From contig NZ_CP053564.1 of assembly GCF_013155125.1 (NCBI RefSeq), positions 875,501-939,500 on the forward strand: 64,000 nucleotides of DNA, in the 5' to 3' direction. Numbering within the stretch: the first letter of the stretch is position 1; each line of letters begins with the position of its first letter. Source of the DNA: Pseudonocardia broussonetiae (GTDB taxonomy: Bacteria; Actinomycetota; Actinomycetes; Mycobacteriales; Pseudonocardiaceae). The translations under genes and the position numbers were made by a program. Under the pieces are notes generated by a model. It ran no database searches. It saw only the letters and a program-made list of their open reading frames with translations, and was not told the origin of the DNA. Shown piece after piece: positions 41,991 through 50,718 of this stretch.

Positions 41991-43370
41991 GTGCGCGTCG
42001 ACGATCTCCGCTCCCTGCCCCTGTTCGGCGACCTCGCCGACGGCCAGATCGCCCAGCTGGTCGCGGCCGGGACCGTCGTGCGGATCGAGCCCGGCGTCGA
42101 GCTGTTCCGCGAGGGCGAGCCGGCCGACTCCTGGTGGGCGCTGGTCGACGGGCAGATCGAGCTGAGCCGCCGCGTCGGCCGCGAGGAGACCGTGGTCGGC
42201 CGGATGGACGGCCCGGGCCGGTGGGCCGGTGGGTTCCGCGCCTGGGACGAGCGCGGCGTCTACCTGGCGACCGGCCGCGGCACCGTCGAGGGCCGCGTGC
42301 TCCGGGTGCCCGCCGCGGCGCTCGGCGAGCTGGCCGCGGAGTGGTTCCCGTTCGGCAGCCACCTCATCAGCGGGCTCTACCACACGGCGCGCTCGATCGA
42401 GTCGACCGCGCGGCAGCGCCAGTCCCTCGTCGCGCTGGGCACGCTCGCCGCGGGCATCGCGCACCAGATCAACAACCCCGCGGCCGCCGCCGGCCGGGCG
42501 GTCGACGAGCTCGACGAGGCGCTGCGGACGCTCGTGTCGTCGCTCGGACTGCTGGCCGGGGAGGACGTCTCGGCCGCGCAGTTCGTCGCACTGGACGCGC
42601 TGCGCGGCGAGCTGGCCTCGCGCCCGGTCGTCACCGACGCGCTCGCCCTGTCCGACCTGGAGGGCGACCTCGAGTCGTGGCTCGACGACCACGACGTCGA
42701 GCGCGGGTGGCTGCTCGCCCCGGCGCTGGCCGCCGCGGGCGCCGATCCCGCCTGGTGCGAGCGCGCGGCGGGCGCCGTCGACGGTGCGGCGCTGGGTCCC
42801 GCGCTGGAGTGGGTGGCCAGCACGGTCTCGGCCACGGCGCTGCTCGCCGAGCTCAAGGAGTCGACCGGGCGGATCTCCGAGCTCGTCGGCACCGTGAAGT
42901 CCTACTCGCAGATGGACCGCGCCTCGATGCAGCGCGTCGACGTGGCGGACGGGATCGACAGCACGCTGGCGATGCTCGGCCACCGCATCGGCGGCGGCGT
43001 CACCGTCGTCCGGGACTACGCGTCCGGGGTGCCGCCGATCGACGCCCACGCGGGCGAGCTGAACCAGGTGTGGACCCACCTCGTCGACAACGCCCTCGAC
43101 GCCATGGACGGCACCGGCACGCTCCGCGTGGCGGTACACCTCGACGGCACCGACGTGGCGGTGAGGGTCGCCGACACCGGCCCGGGGATGGCGCCCGAGG
43201 TCGCGGAGCGCGCGTTCGACGCGTTCTTCTCGACCAAGGACGTCGGGAAGGGCACCGGGCTGGGCCTGGACATCGCCCGCCGGATAGTGGTGGAGCGCCA
43301 CCGCGGGTCGATCGCGATCGAGTCCCGTCCGGGCGAGACGGTCCTCCGGGTGCGCCTGCCGACCGATTGA
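41991..43370 (+). CDS. sensor histidine kinase with N-terminal cyclic-nucleotide-binding-like domain
   Basis: GTG 41991 starts a 459-residue protein. Residues 1-115 look like a cNMP-binding fold (LPLFGDLADGQIAQLVAAGTVV, then LFREGEPADSWWALVDGQIEL). A histidine kinase follows: LGTLAAGIAHQINNPAAAA (H box, near 150), NQVWTHLVDNALDAMDG (N box), VADTGPGMAPE (G1) and GKGTGLGLDIAR (G2). No transmembrane segments are seen, so it is cytoplasmic. No response regulator gene is adjacent, making it an orphan kinase. It may respond to cAMP-like or redox signals; the exact ligand is unknown. Confidence 0.86.
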   Translation: MRVDDLRSLPLFGDLADGQIAQLVAAGTVVRIEPGVELFREGEPADSWWALVDGQIELSRRVGREETVVGRMDGPGRWAGGFRAWDERGVYLATGRGTVEGRVLRVPAAALGELAAEWFPFGSHLISGLYHTARSIESTARQRQSLVALGTLAAGIAHQINNPAAAAGRAVDELDEALRTLVSSLGLLAGEDVSAAQFVALDALRGELASRPVVTDALALSDLEGDLESWLDDHDVERGWLLAPALAAAGADPAWCERAAGAVDGAALGPALEWVASTVSATALLAELKESTGRISELVGTVKSYSQMDRASMQRVDVADGIDSTLAMLGHRIGGGVTVVRDYASGVPPIDAHAGELNQVWTHLVDNALDAMDGTGTLRVAVHLDGTDVAVRVADTGPGMAPEVAERAFDAFFSTKDVGKGTGLGLDIARRIVVERHRGSIAIESRPGETVLRVRLPTD

Positions 43371-43401
43371 CATTCGATAGATACCTGTTGATACTCGCCG
43401 C

Positions 43402-43887
43402 ATGTCGAGGATCAACCGTGCCGTGCTGCCCCTCCGGCTCGTCCTGGTCGCCCTGTTCGCCGTGGTGCTCCTGTTCCAGGTGCTGGTGGTGGTGGGACTG
43501 CAACCGGGCGAGGACGGACCGGGCCGGTTCACCTACCTGCTGTGGATCGTGATCCCGCTGGCGGTGCTCGGGCTGCTCTGCGTCCAGGTCGTCATCGCGT
43601 GCACGTGGAAGCTGCTGACGCTGGTGGTCCGGGACCGGATCTTCAGCGAGGACGCGCTGCGCTGGGTCGACGCGATCGTCTGGACGAACGTGGCGGGGCT
43701 GGTGGTCATCGCGATCGGGTTCGTCCCCGCCTTCATCATCGCCGACGGCGACGACGCCCCCGGCGTCGCCGCGATCCCGCTGCTGATGGGGCTCGTCGGC
43801 TCCGCCGTGCTGCTGCTGATGATCGTGATGCGCGCGCTGCTGCGGCAGGCCACGACGCTGCGCTCGGACATGGAAGCGGTCATCTGA
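43402..43887 (+). CDS. DUF2975-type four-helix membrane protein
   Basis: The 161-residue protein has four predicted transmembrane helices (about residues 10-32, 45-68, 92-116 and 124-145) and the DUF2975 signature in the loop after helix 2 (VRDRIFSEDALRWVDAIVW). It overlaps by one base the following small helix-turn-helix gene (TGATG). This pairing, a DUF2975 protein plus a YozG-like regulator, is a conserved two-gene unit; its function is unknown. The start ATG at 43402 agrees with the first hydrophobic segment. Confidence 0.85.
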   Translation: MSRINRAVLPLRLVLVALFAVVLLFQVLVVVGLQPGEDGPGRFTYLLWIVIPLAVLGLLCVQVVIACTWKLLTLVVRDRIFSEDALRWVDAIVWTNVAGLVVIAIGFVPAFIIADGDDAPGVAAIPLLMGLVGSAVLLLMIVMRALLRQATTLRSDMEAVI

Positions 43888-44129
43888 TGGCGATCGTGGT
43901 GCGGATCGACGTCGAGCTGGCCCGGCGGAAGATGAGCGTCGGCGAGTTCGCCGAGAAGGTCGGGCTCACGCCGGCCAACGTGGCGGTGCTCAAGAACGGC
44001 CGGGCGAAGGCGGTGCGCTTCAGCACCCTGGAGGCGATGTGCCGGGTGCTCGAGTGCCAGCCGGGTGACCTGCTGGAGTGGGTCGACGACGACCGCTCCC
44101 CGACCTCGACGGCCGCCACCGGTGCCTGA
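43887..44129 (+). CDS. small helix-turn-helix (XRE/YozG-like) regulator
   Basis: The 80-residue protein is essentially one Cro/XRE domain: IVVRIDVELARRKMSVGEFAEKVGLTPANVAVLKNGRAKAVRFSTLEAMCRVLECQPGDLLEW. This matches the YozG-type regulators encoded next to DUF2975 membrane proteins. It starts at the last base of the upstream stop and its end overlaps the DedA gene start by 8 bases, so all three genes are translationally linked. It probably regulates its own operon. Confidence 0.88.
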   Translation: MAIVVRIDVELARRKMSVGEFAEKVGLTPANVAVLKNGRAKAVRFSTLEAMCRVLECQPGDLLEWVDDDRSPTSTAATGA

Positions 44130-44832
44130 CCCCGTGGAGCTCCTGCGCGCCGTGACCGAGGCCGCGCTGGCCTCGCCGTGGCTGCTGGCGGTGATCGTCG
44201 GGATGGCCGTCGTCGACGCGCTGCTGCCCGTCGTGCCGAGCGAGGCGCTGATCATCGCCGCCGGGGTGGCCGCCGTGACCGGGGAGCAGGACCTCGTGGC
44301 GGTGATCGCGGCGGCCGCCACGGGGTCGTTCCTCGGCGAGTGCGCGGGCTACCTGGTCGGGCGGCGGATCGGCCCGGCCGTACGGCACCGGTTCCCCGCC
44401 GAGCACTACCACCGGGCGGCCTGCCTGCTGGAGCGGCGCGGGGGCCTGGTGCTGCTCACCGCGCGGTTCGTGCCGGCCGGGCGCACCGTCGCCACCCTCG
44501 CGTCCGGGGCGACCGGCTACCCGGCGGCGCGGTTCGTGGGGTTCACCGCAGTGGGGACCGTGCTGTCGGCGGCCTGGCAGGCGCTGCTGGGGTTCGTCGG
44601 CGGGGCGGCGTTCGCCCACGACACCGTGACGGCGCTGGCCGTCGGCTTCGGGTTCGCCACGCTCGTCGGGGCGGCACTGGAGGGCGGGCGCCGGCTGATC
44701 GGTGCACGACGCGCATCGTTGCGCGTCGTGCAGCGTCGTTCCGTACGGTGGCGGTATGAGCGACTCCCCCGAACGACCGACCGAGCCGACCGACGCGGGC
44801 GTCACCTCGCTGACGCGGGTCCTGCCCGCTGA
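44122..44832 (+). CDS. DedA/SNARE-associated family membrane protein
   Basis: I choose GTG 44122, which overlaps the previous stop by 8 bases. The 236-residue protein shows the DedA pattern: an early helix with the VPSEALIIAAG motif (residues 30-50), GSFLGECAGYLVGRRIG, LLTARFVPAGRTVATLASGATGYP and a final pair of helices. DedA proteins are undecaprenyl-phosphate or lipid transport-type proteins. The last 26 codons overlap the P450 coding start and contain a 30-base palindrome, so the natural C-terminus may once have been shorter. Confidence 0.82.
   Translation: MPDPVELLRAVTEAALASPWLLAVIVGMAVVDALLPVVPSEALIIAAGVAAVTGEQDLVAVIAAAATGSFLGECAGYLVGRRIGPAVRHRFPAEHYHRAACLLERRGGLVLLTARFVPAGRTVATLASGATGYPAARFVGFTAVGTVLSAAWQALLGFVGGAAFAHDTVTALAVGFGFATLVGAALEGGRRLIGARRASLRVVQRRSVRWRYERLPRTTDRADRRGRHLADAGPAR
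44703..44732. promoter_or_regulatory. 30-base palindrome upstream of P450-TetR operon
   Basis: Perfect 13-base arms (TGCACGACGCGCA and its complement) flank TCGT, ending 23 bases before the P450 start codon at 44756. It lies inside the 3' part of the DedA reading frame. Long palindromes immediately upstream of a tetR operon are typical TetR operators. A terminator for the upstream genes is the alternative, but no U-tract follows. Confidence 0.6.
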
Positions 44833-46051
44833 CCTGACCGAGCGGGCCGCCGGGTGCCCGTTCGCGCCCGCGCCGGGCCTGGCGGAGCGGCGGGGGCGCG
44901 GGACGGTGCAGCCCGTCGCGCTGCTCAACGGGGCCGACGCGTTCCTCGTCACCGGGTTCGACGAGGCCCGCGCCGTCCTGTCCGACCCGCGGTTCAGCTC
45001 CGACCGGCTCCGCTACCCGGACGCCTCGCAGCTCACCCCGGACCAGGTGGCCGGGCTCGCCGGGCAGGACGGTCCGCCGCGGCCGCGGGTGGAGAGCCGC
45101 GAGGACGGCATGTTCGTGTTCATGGACCCGCCCGAGCACACGCGGCTGCGGCGGCTGCTCACCGGCCAGTTCACCGTCCGCCGGATGAACGCGCTGGAGG
45201 AGCGGCTGCGCGAGATCGCGACCGAGCACATCGACGCGATGGTCGCCGCGGGCACCGAGGCCGACCTCGTGCCGGCCTACGCGCTGCCGATCCCGTCGCT
45301 GATGATCTGCGAGCTGCTCGGCGTCGACTACGCCGACCGCGACGAGTTCCAGCACAACACCGCCGTCGCCCTCTCGACGCGCTCCACCGACGCCGAGCGG
45401 GCCGCGGCCGGCGGCGCGCTCTACGGCTTCATCGCGCGCCTGGTCGCCGAGAAGCGCCGCGCCCCCGCCGACGACCTGCTGTCCGGCCTCGTCCACGAGG
45501 CCGAGCCGCCGCTGACCGACGCCCAGCTGATCGATGTCGCGCTGGTCCTGCTCGGCGCCGGGCACGAGACCACCGCCAACATGCTGGGCCTGGGCGTGCT
45601 CGCGCTGCTGCAGGACCCCGCGCAGCTCGCCGCGCTGCGGGCCGACCCCGGCCTGATCGACGGCACGGTCGAGGAGCTGCTGCGCTACCTGAGCATCGTG
45701 CAGCTCGGCGTCACGCGGATCGCGCTGGAGGACGTCACCGTCGGTGGGGTGGACGTGCCGGCCGGAGCCACCGTCGTCATCGCGACGCCGGAGGCCAACC
45801 GCGACGCCCGCCACCTCCCCGACCCCGACCGGCTCGACCTGACCCGCCCCCGCGCGCCGCACCTGGCGTTCGGGCACGGGATCCACCAGTGTCTGGGCCA
45901 GCAGCTGGCGCGGATCGAGATGCGCACCGGGTTCGGCGAGCTGTTCGCGCGGCTGCCGGACCTGCGGCTGGCCGTCCCCGCCGAGGAGGTCCCGTTGCGC
46001 AACGACATGCAGATCTTCGGCGTCCACTCGCTGCCGGTGACCTGGGCGTGA
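44756..46051 (+). CDS. cytochrome P450
   Basis: ATG 44756 (MSDSPERPTEP) is chosen. The 431-residue soluble bacterial P450 has I-helix GAGHETTAN, ExxR in VEELLRY and the heme-binding FGHGIHQCLGQQLAR (Cys near residue 380). The substrate-recognition region is not diagnostic; overall it resembles CYP105/107-like monooxygenases. Its stop overlaps the TetR gene start (GTGA), implying that the TetR protein controls a P450-catalysed oxidation, possibly induced by the P450's substrate. No ferredoxin gene adjoins. Confidence 0.93.
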   Translation: MSDSPERPTEPTDAGVTSLTRVLPADLTERAAGCPFAPAPGLAERRGRGTVQPVALLNGADAFLVTGFDEARAVLSDPRFSSDRLRYPDASQLTPDQVAGLAGQDGPPRPRVESREDGMFVFMDPPEHTRLRRLLTGQFTVRRMNALEERLREIATEHIDAMVAAGTEADLVPAYALPIPSLMICELLGVDYADRDEFQHNTAVALSTRSTDAERAAAGGALYGFIARLVAEKRRAPADDLLSGLVHEAEPPLTDAQLIDVALVLLGAGHETTANMLGLGVLALLQDPAQLAALRADPGLIDGTVEELLRYLSIVQLGVTRIALEDVTVGGVDVPAGATVVIATPEANRDARHLPDPDRLDLTRPRAPHLAFGHGIHQCLGQQLARIEMRTGFGELFARLPDLRLAVPAEEVPLRNDMQIFGVHSLPVTWA

Positions 46052-46674
46052 GCGCCCCCGCACCGCCGGGCCGCCGCGAGCGCAAGAAGCTCGCGACGCG
46101 CACCGCCGTGAGTGCGGCGGCCCTGCGCCTGGCGGTGCGGCACGGCGTCGAGCACGTCACCGTCGAGCGGATCGCGACCGAGGCCGACATCGCGCTGCGC
46201 ACGTTCTTCAACCACTTCCCGAGCAAGGAGGACGCGATCCTCGCCGCGTCGGCCGCCGGCGCCGACGCGCTCGTCGCGGAGTTCCGGTCGCGGCCGCGAG
46301 GCGAGTCGGTGTTCGGGGCGCTGCGCGAGGCGGTGCTCGTCGTCATGGACCGCACCGACGCCGCCGGGCGCGACCACCTCGCCGCGCTGCGCCTGATCCG
46401 CACCGCCCCGTCCCTGGTCCCCCACCAGCTCGCCGTGCTGGCCCGGCAGGAGACCGCGCTCGCCGCGGCCATCGGCGAACGCGTCGGGGGCGGGGTGTCG
46501 CCGGTCTACCCGGAGCTGTGCGCGGCCGCCGCGCTCGCGGCGCTGCGGGTCACGCTGGACCGGTGGCTCGGGGGCGACCCGGGCGACGCCACGCCCCCGC
46601 TCGACGTGCTGCGCGCCGACGTCGACTCGGCGCTGGCCGAGCTGGCCGCGGGGCTGGACCGGCCGGGCGCCTGA
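46048..46674 (+). CDS. TetR-family transcriptional regulator
   Basis: GTG 46048 overlaps the P450 stop. The 208-residue protein has a TetR DNA-binding region (RRERKKLATRTAVSAAALRLAVRHGVEHVTVERIATEADIALRTFFNHFPSKEDAI in outline; residues 8-65). A helical ligand-binding domain follows with a C-terminal MftR/SACE_7040-like shape (LRLIRTAPSLVPHQLAVLARQE). Coupling to the P450 and the palindrome at 44703-44732 suggest repression of the operon and derepression by a hydrophobic ligand. Confidence 0.9.
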   Translation: MSAPAPPGRRERKKLATRTAVSAAALRLAVRHGVEHVTVERIATEADIALRTFFNHFPSKEDAILAASAAGADALVAEFRSRPRGESVFGALREAVLVVMDRTDAAGRDHLAALRLIRTAPSLVPHQLAVLARQETALAAAIGERVGGGVSPVYPELCAAAALAALRVTLDRWLGGDPGDATPPLDVLRADVDSALAELAAGLDRPGA

Positions 46675-46701
46675 CCCTCCCCGTGACCACCGGTCGAGGC
46701 T

Positions 46702-47940
46702 CTACCGCGGGGTCACGATGACCGGCGTGTTGGCGAGCACGACGAGCCCGACGACAGGGTTGACCACACCGGACACGACGCCCGGCATCGCCGGGTAGGT
46801 CAGTTTCACCCCGTCGGCTGCGAGACCGAACGCGTCGAGGACGACGAGCTGGCCCGCCACGATGAGGGCGTGTGCGGCCAGCACGAGGATCGCGACGAGC
46901 ACGATCTGCCCCACCGTCACGCCGGCGATCACCGGAACCGCCGCCAGTGACAGGTCGAGCGCGTCGATCACCGCATCGATCCCCTCGTCCGCGAACAGCT
47001 CCACCATGTCCGGGATGATCCTCACGAGGTCGTCGGCGGTCACCGCGCTCTTCAGCGTGTCTGTGCAGGAGCGGTCCAGCTTCACGGTCACGCCGAGCGG
47101 GATGCTGGAGACCCCCGGGATGGAGACGTCGAACTCCTCGAGCGTGCTGATCGACCACTTGGCGTCGACGAGCAGGCAGCGCAGGACCTTCGCGAACGGA
47201 CCAAGGGCCTTGGTGGCCGCCGCCTTGCTGACACCGGTCTGCGCAGGCCGCCTGCCAGCGGGGGCCGGACGGACGAACGCCGTGGGGATGGCGAAGTCGC
47301 CCCAGGAGCCGAGGAACCGAGCGCTGTCGCGCGCGCAGTGCGCCGCGTCCCGCAGCACCTCGTCGGCCAGCGCGTCGGCGGCCGCCCAGCTGCGCACTGC
47401 GAGGTCGTCCGGGTCCGACGCCCCGGTGCCCCACGACGTGATCGTTCGACGGAGGGACGCCTCCAGGGTGACGAGTCGGCAGTCGCCGCCGGAGCGCTTG
47501 GTCGTGAACGCCGTCCTGCGCTCCGCTCCGGCCAGGACGACGTCCGCGACCCGGCGGTCGGGAGCGGCTCCGACGGTCGCCGCATAGCCGTACATGGTCT
47601 GGTCGAGCGCGCGGCGCAGCGCGCGCGCCGAGTCACGCAGCACGTCGTCCGTCCGGATCAACCGAGCCAGCTCTTCGTACGCTGCTCCGTTGTACGGGCG
47701 CGAGCCGGCGTCGAGGACGTAGTCGGTCGGTGTCAGGCGGAGCATGCCCCGTCGACTGCGCAACCGGATCGAGGCCGATCCTCCCCCCGTCGACAGTGCG
47801 GCACTGCCGTCGGCCGACTTCACGGCACGGGGCAGGAACCTGCGGGCGGGTCCGGTGTTCGCGGTGATGGTCAGCGCGCCGACAGCGTCGCTGTACAGGC
47901 GCGAGGCGTGGTCGTCGAGGGGGAGGGTGATGGTGGGCAT
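46702..47940 (-). CDS. unknown protein with C-terminal hydrophobic region
   Basis: ATG 47940 has GGAG at good spacing; longer frames are not supported. The 412-residue protein is not recognised. The N-terminal 110 residues look beta-rich (MPTITLPLDDHASRLYSDAV, LRLTPTDYVLDAG). A middle helical part contains DDVLRDSARALRRALDQTMYGYA and several Cys. Residues about 310-395 form two or three hydrophobic segments (VPVIAGVTVGQIVLVAILVLAAHALIVAGQL, VVNPVVGLVVLANTPVIV). It could be a membrane-associated or phage/stress-related protein. It precedes a two-component system on the same strand, but about 130 bases separate them. Confidence 0.55.
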   Translation of the reverse strand: MPTITLPLDDHASRLYSDAVGALTITANTGPARRFLPRAVKSADGSAALSTGGGSASIRLRSRRGMLRLTPTDYVLDAGSRPYNGAAYEELARLIRTDDVLRDSARALRRALDQTMYGYAATVGAAPDRRVADVVLAGAERRTAFTTKRSGGDCRLVTLEASLRRTITSWGTGASDPDDLAVRSWAAADALADEVLRDAAHCARDSARFLGSWGDFAIPTAFVRPAPAGRRPAQTGVSKAAATKALGPFAKVLRCLLVDAKWSISTLEEFDVSIPGVSSIPLGVTVKLDRSCTDTLKSAVTADDLVRIIPDMVELFADEGIDAVIDALDLSLAAVPVIAGVTVGQIVLVAILVLAAHALIVAGQLVVLDAFGLAADGVKLTYPAMPGVVSGVVNPVVGLVVLANTPVIVTPR

Positions 47941-48073
47941 CGGGTGCTCCGGGTGATGGAAGGAATCGGGCCCCATCAGGGTGATCCGTGCACCCGGGCG
48001 AGCGGCTGGGTGCGAACCCGCGACTGCGGTCAGGGTTTCCCCCCGCGCTGCGACATCACGACCAGCGCACCGC

Positions 48074-48733
48074 TCACCCGGCCAGCTGCAGGTAGGTCAG
48101 CACCGCGAGGACCCGACGGTTCCGGTCGCGGTCGACGTCCTTCCCGGTGAGGTGCAGCTTGCAGAAGACGGCCGCGACGTAGGTCTCGACCGTCTTGCCG
48201 GACACGAACAGGTCGCGGCCGATCCCCGCGTTGGACATCCCCTGGGCCATCAGCTCGAGCACTCGACGTTCACGATCGGTGAGACTGTCGAGCTGACCTG
48301 AGAGGCGCTTGCGCCGCACCAGGGCAGCGACGATCTCCGGATCCAGTGCGGTTCCGCCGTCGGCGACGCGCCGGAGTGCGCCGAGCAGGTCAGCAGCGTT
48401 GTCCACCCGGTCCTTCAGCAGGTAGCCCACGCCCCCGTGATCGTCGAGGAGGAGCCGTTCCGCCCACGTCGTCTCCGCGTACGTCGACAGGAGCAGCAGT
48501 CCCACCGCGGGCCAGCGCTCCCGGATCTCCTCGGCCGCACGCACTCCTTCATCGGTGAAGGACGGCGGCATCCGGACATCCAGGACGCACACGTCCGGTT
48601 GCTGTTGCGCCATGTGACGCAACAGCGCCTCCGCCTCGCCGACATCGCGGAGGACCTCGAGACCGGTGGCTTCCAGCAGCAGCCGGAGACCACGACGGAA
48701 GATGCCCGAGTCGTCAAGGATCATGATCCGCAC
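48074..48733 (-). CDS. NarL/LuxR-type response regulator
   Basis: The 219-residue protein has a receiver domain (residues 1-125; acidic ILDD, phospho-Asp in CVLDVRMP, Thr/Ser in LLLLSTY, Lys in YLLKD) and a LuxR-type DNA-binding domain (LTDRERRVLELMAQGMSNAGIGRDLFVSGKTVETYVAAVF, in outline). It overlaps the end of the histidine kinase gene by 13 bases and is the obvious partner. ATG at 48724 is an alternative start, three codons downstream of the GTG. Confidence 0.92.
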   Translation of the reverse strand: MRIMILDDSGIFRRGLRLLLEATGLEVLRDVGEAEALLRHMAQQQPDVCVLDVRMPPSFTDEGVRAAEEIRERWPAVGLLLLSTYAETTWAERLLLDDHGGVGYLLKDRVDNAADLLGALRRVADGGTALDPEIVAALVRRKRLSGQLDSLTDRERRVLELMAQGMSNAGIGRDLFVSGKTVETYVAAVFCKLHLTGKDVDRDRNRRVLAVLTYLQLAG

Positions 48734-50463
48734 GGCAGCTCGGCCTCCACTCGGGTCCCGCTCGCCGTCGTCGACGTCACCGTGAAAGTCCCTCCGAGTG
48801 CGCTCACACGATCATTGAGACCGGCCAGACCGCCGAAGGACAGCACCCGCGCACCGCCGGCTCCGTCGTCCACCACGCACATCCCGACATGGCCGGGGCC
48901 GGCTCGCAAGCACACGCGGATGGTGCCGGCGCGGCTGTGCTTCACCGCGTTGGCCGTCGCTTCCGCCGCCACGAACCAGAGCGTGTTCTCCACAGCAGCA
49001 GGGAACCGAACGCTCCTCAGGTGTGGAGGGACGTCGATCTGCAACGGGATGGGCGCGTTGTCGGCGAGCGTGGGCAGCGCCCCCGGTAGACCGCTCTGGC
49101 TCAGGACTGAGGGATAGATCCCACGAGCGAGCCGACGCAGTTCGGCGAGCGCGGCCGACAGCTGCGCACGAGCGTCGCTCAGCGCCAGAACACGTTCGGG
49201 CTCCGTGGGGACCACCTCGGCCCGAGCGAGGGTCGCCGCGACCGCGAGGAGCTGTTGCTGGGCCCCGTCGTGCAGGTCGCGTTCGATGCGTCGCCGGGAC
49301 TGCACCGCAGCTTCCACGATGCGTGTCCGGGAGCGGCGAACCTCGTCGAGGCTCCGTTTCAGGCCGGCGTGGAGTCGAGCGTTGTCGAGCGCCAGTGCCG
49401 CGGCTACCAGCACGACGCGGAGCTGCCCCGGATCGCGCGTCGTCGACTCGTGCGCCTCCACGATCCCGATCACGGCACCCTCGGTGGACCTGAGGAACCG
49501 CCGTATGCGCCCGTTCGTCGAACCCTCGCCGGTTCCCGCCCCTCGCGCGCCGAGGGACCGCGGCGCTCCCTCCGCCGGAAGCGTCAGTCGAAGGCTCGGG
49601 TCGCTGAGCGCACGCGAGAGGGCGATCTCGATGCGTACCGCGTCCCCTCCGACGGCCAGCAGGCTCTCGATCACCCTCGCACGAGCAGCCCGGCGACGAA
49701 GGGCCTCGAGCAGCAGACCGAGAGGTGCCAGCGCCAGGCAGATGAGGTTGCCCGCGCGAGCTGTCTCGTACCACTGCGCTGCGACCAGTTCCACGTCGAC
49801 AACAACACGGATCAGGAGCCGAGCCGCGAAAGTGATCGCCAGAACGACGCCCACGAGGGTGACTGCGCGCACCGCGCTGCGTTCCGGCGCCGCCGCTCGG
49901 ACCCACCGTTGCACCAGGGCCAGACAGGCGAAGATCGACAGGACCGTGCCGGCGAGGCCGAACACCACCTCGAACCGGTGCACCGGAAGGCCGAACGGCC
50001 CTGCGAGGGTCTCCTTCACCGTCCAGAGAACGACGAACTCGCATCCGACGGCGACCAGCAGCCAGCCGTGCCAGCGGCGAGCGACCCGCTGCCCCGGATA
50101 CGTCAGCATGACGATCCCGAGTGGAGCGACCGCCCACCAGGTCGTGATGGCACCGACCGGTTCTCCGGCAGGTCCGGCGACTGCTCCCAGATCGCTGAGG
50201 AACAGGGCCGCCCCAGTGATGTAGAGGAGCAGGCCCGACCTGTTCTGCTCCCGGTCCACACGGAGGAGGTGACCGGCCACGACGAGCGTGGCGCAGGAGA
50301 GAGCAACCGTCGCCGACACGGACGCATCAGCCCCGCGCAGCACCGCAGACGACTCGGCCACGAGGACCGTGGTGATCGCTGCACACAGCACCAGCCGTTC
50401 ACGTGCCCGCGTCGGACAGCGCTCTGTCCCGCTCGCCGGCCCACGGCGCCGCAGATCGAACAC
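48721..50463 (-). CDS. membrane sensor histidine kinase (NarX/DesK-like)
   Basis: GTG 50463 is preceded by GGAGG at a spacing of 7, so I prefer it to the more upstream GTG 50520. The 580-residue protein has seven or eight N-terminal transmembrane helices (about residues 25-245), a GAF-like or linker region, the dimerisation/phosphoacceptor helix SRRRIERDLHDGAQQQLLAVA (HisKA_3), and a HATPase domain (AAEATANAVKHSRA, then VVDDGAGGA and GGLAGLNDRVSALGG). It phosphorylates the response regulator encoded downstream. The multi-helix sensor suggests an intramembrane or cell-envelope signal. Confidence 0.9.
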   Translation of the reverse strand: MFDLRRRGPASGTERCPTRARERLVLCAAITTVLVAESSAVLRGADASVSATVALSCATLVVAGHLLRVDREQNRSGLLLYITGAALFLSDLGAVAGPAGEPVGAITTWWAVAPLGIVMLTYPGQRVARRWHGWLLVAVGCEFVVLWTVKETLAGPFGLPVHRFEVVFGLAGTVLSIFACLALVQRWVRAAAPERSAVRAVTLVGVVLAITFAARLLIRVVVDVELVAAQWYETARAGNLICLALAPLGLLLEALRRRAARARVIESLLAVGGDAVRIEIALSRALSDPSLRLTLPAEGAPRSLGARGAGTGEGSTNGRIRRFLRSTEGAVIGIVEAHESTTRDPGQLRVVLVAAALALDNARLHAGLKRSLDEVRRSRTRIVEAAVQSRRRIERDLHDGAQQQLLAVAATLARAEVVPTEPERVLALSDARAQLSAALAELRRLARGIYPSVLSQSGLPGALPTLADNAPIPLQIDVPPHLRSVRFPAAVENTLWFVAAEATANAVKHSRAGTIRVCLRAGPGHVGMCVVDDGAGGARVLSFGGLAGLNDRVSALGGTFTVTSTTASGTRVEAELPCGS

Positions 50464-50718
50464 CTCGGTCCTCCGTTCGACCCGTTCGGGTCGCTCGCAC
50501 CGACGAACCGCCCAGCCCACATCGTCGGGTCGCCGGATCAGGAGGAGGACGCACTGCGACCTGGTGCAGTGAGTACGGAGACGCAGACGGAGGCGAGTAC
50601 TCCCTGGGGCCCGGGTCCGACGGGGCTCAGCGGGCCTCCAGAACGCTGCGCACCCTCACCCGCGGCGATCCCGGTGCACGCGGACGGCCCGCCGGACGGC
50701 GACGGACGCGGAACGAGC

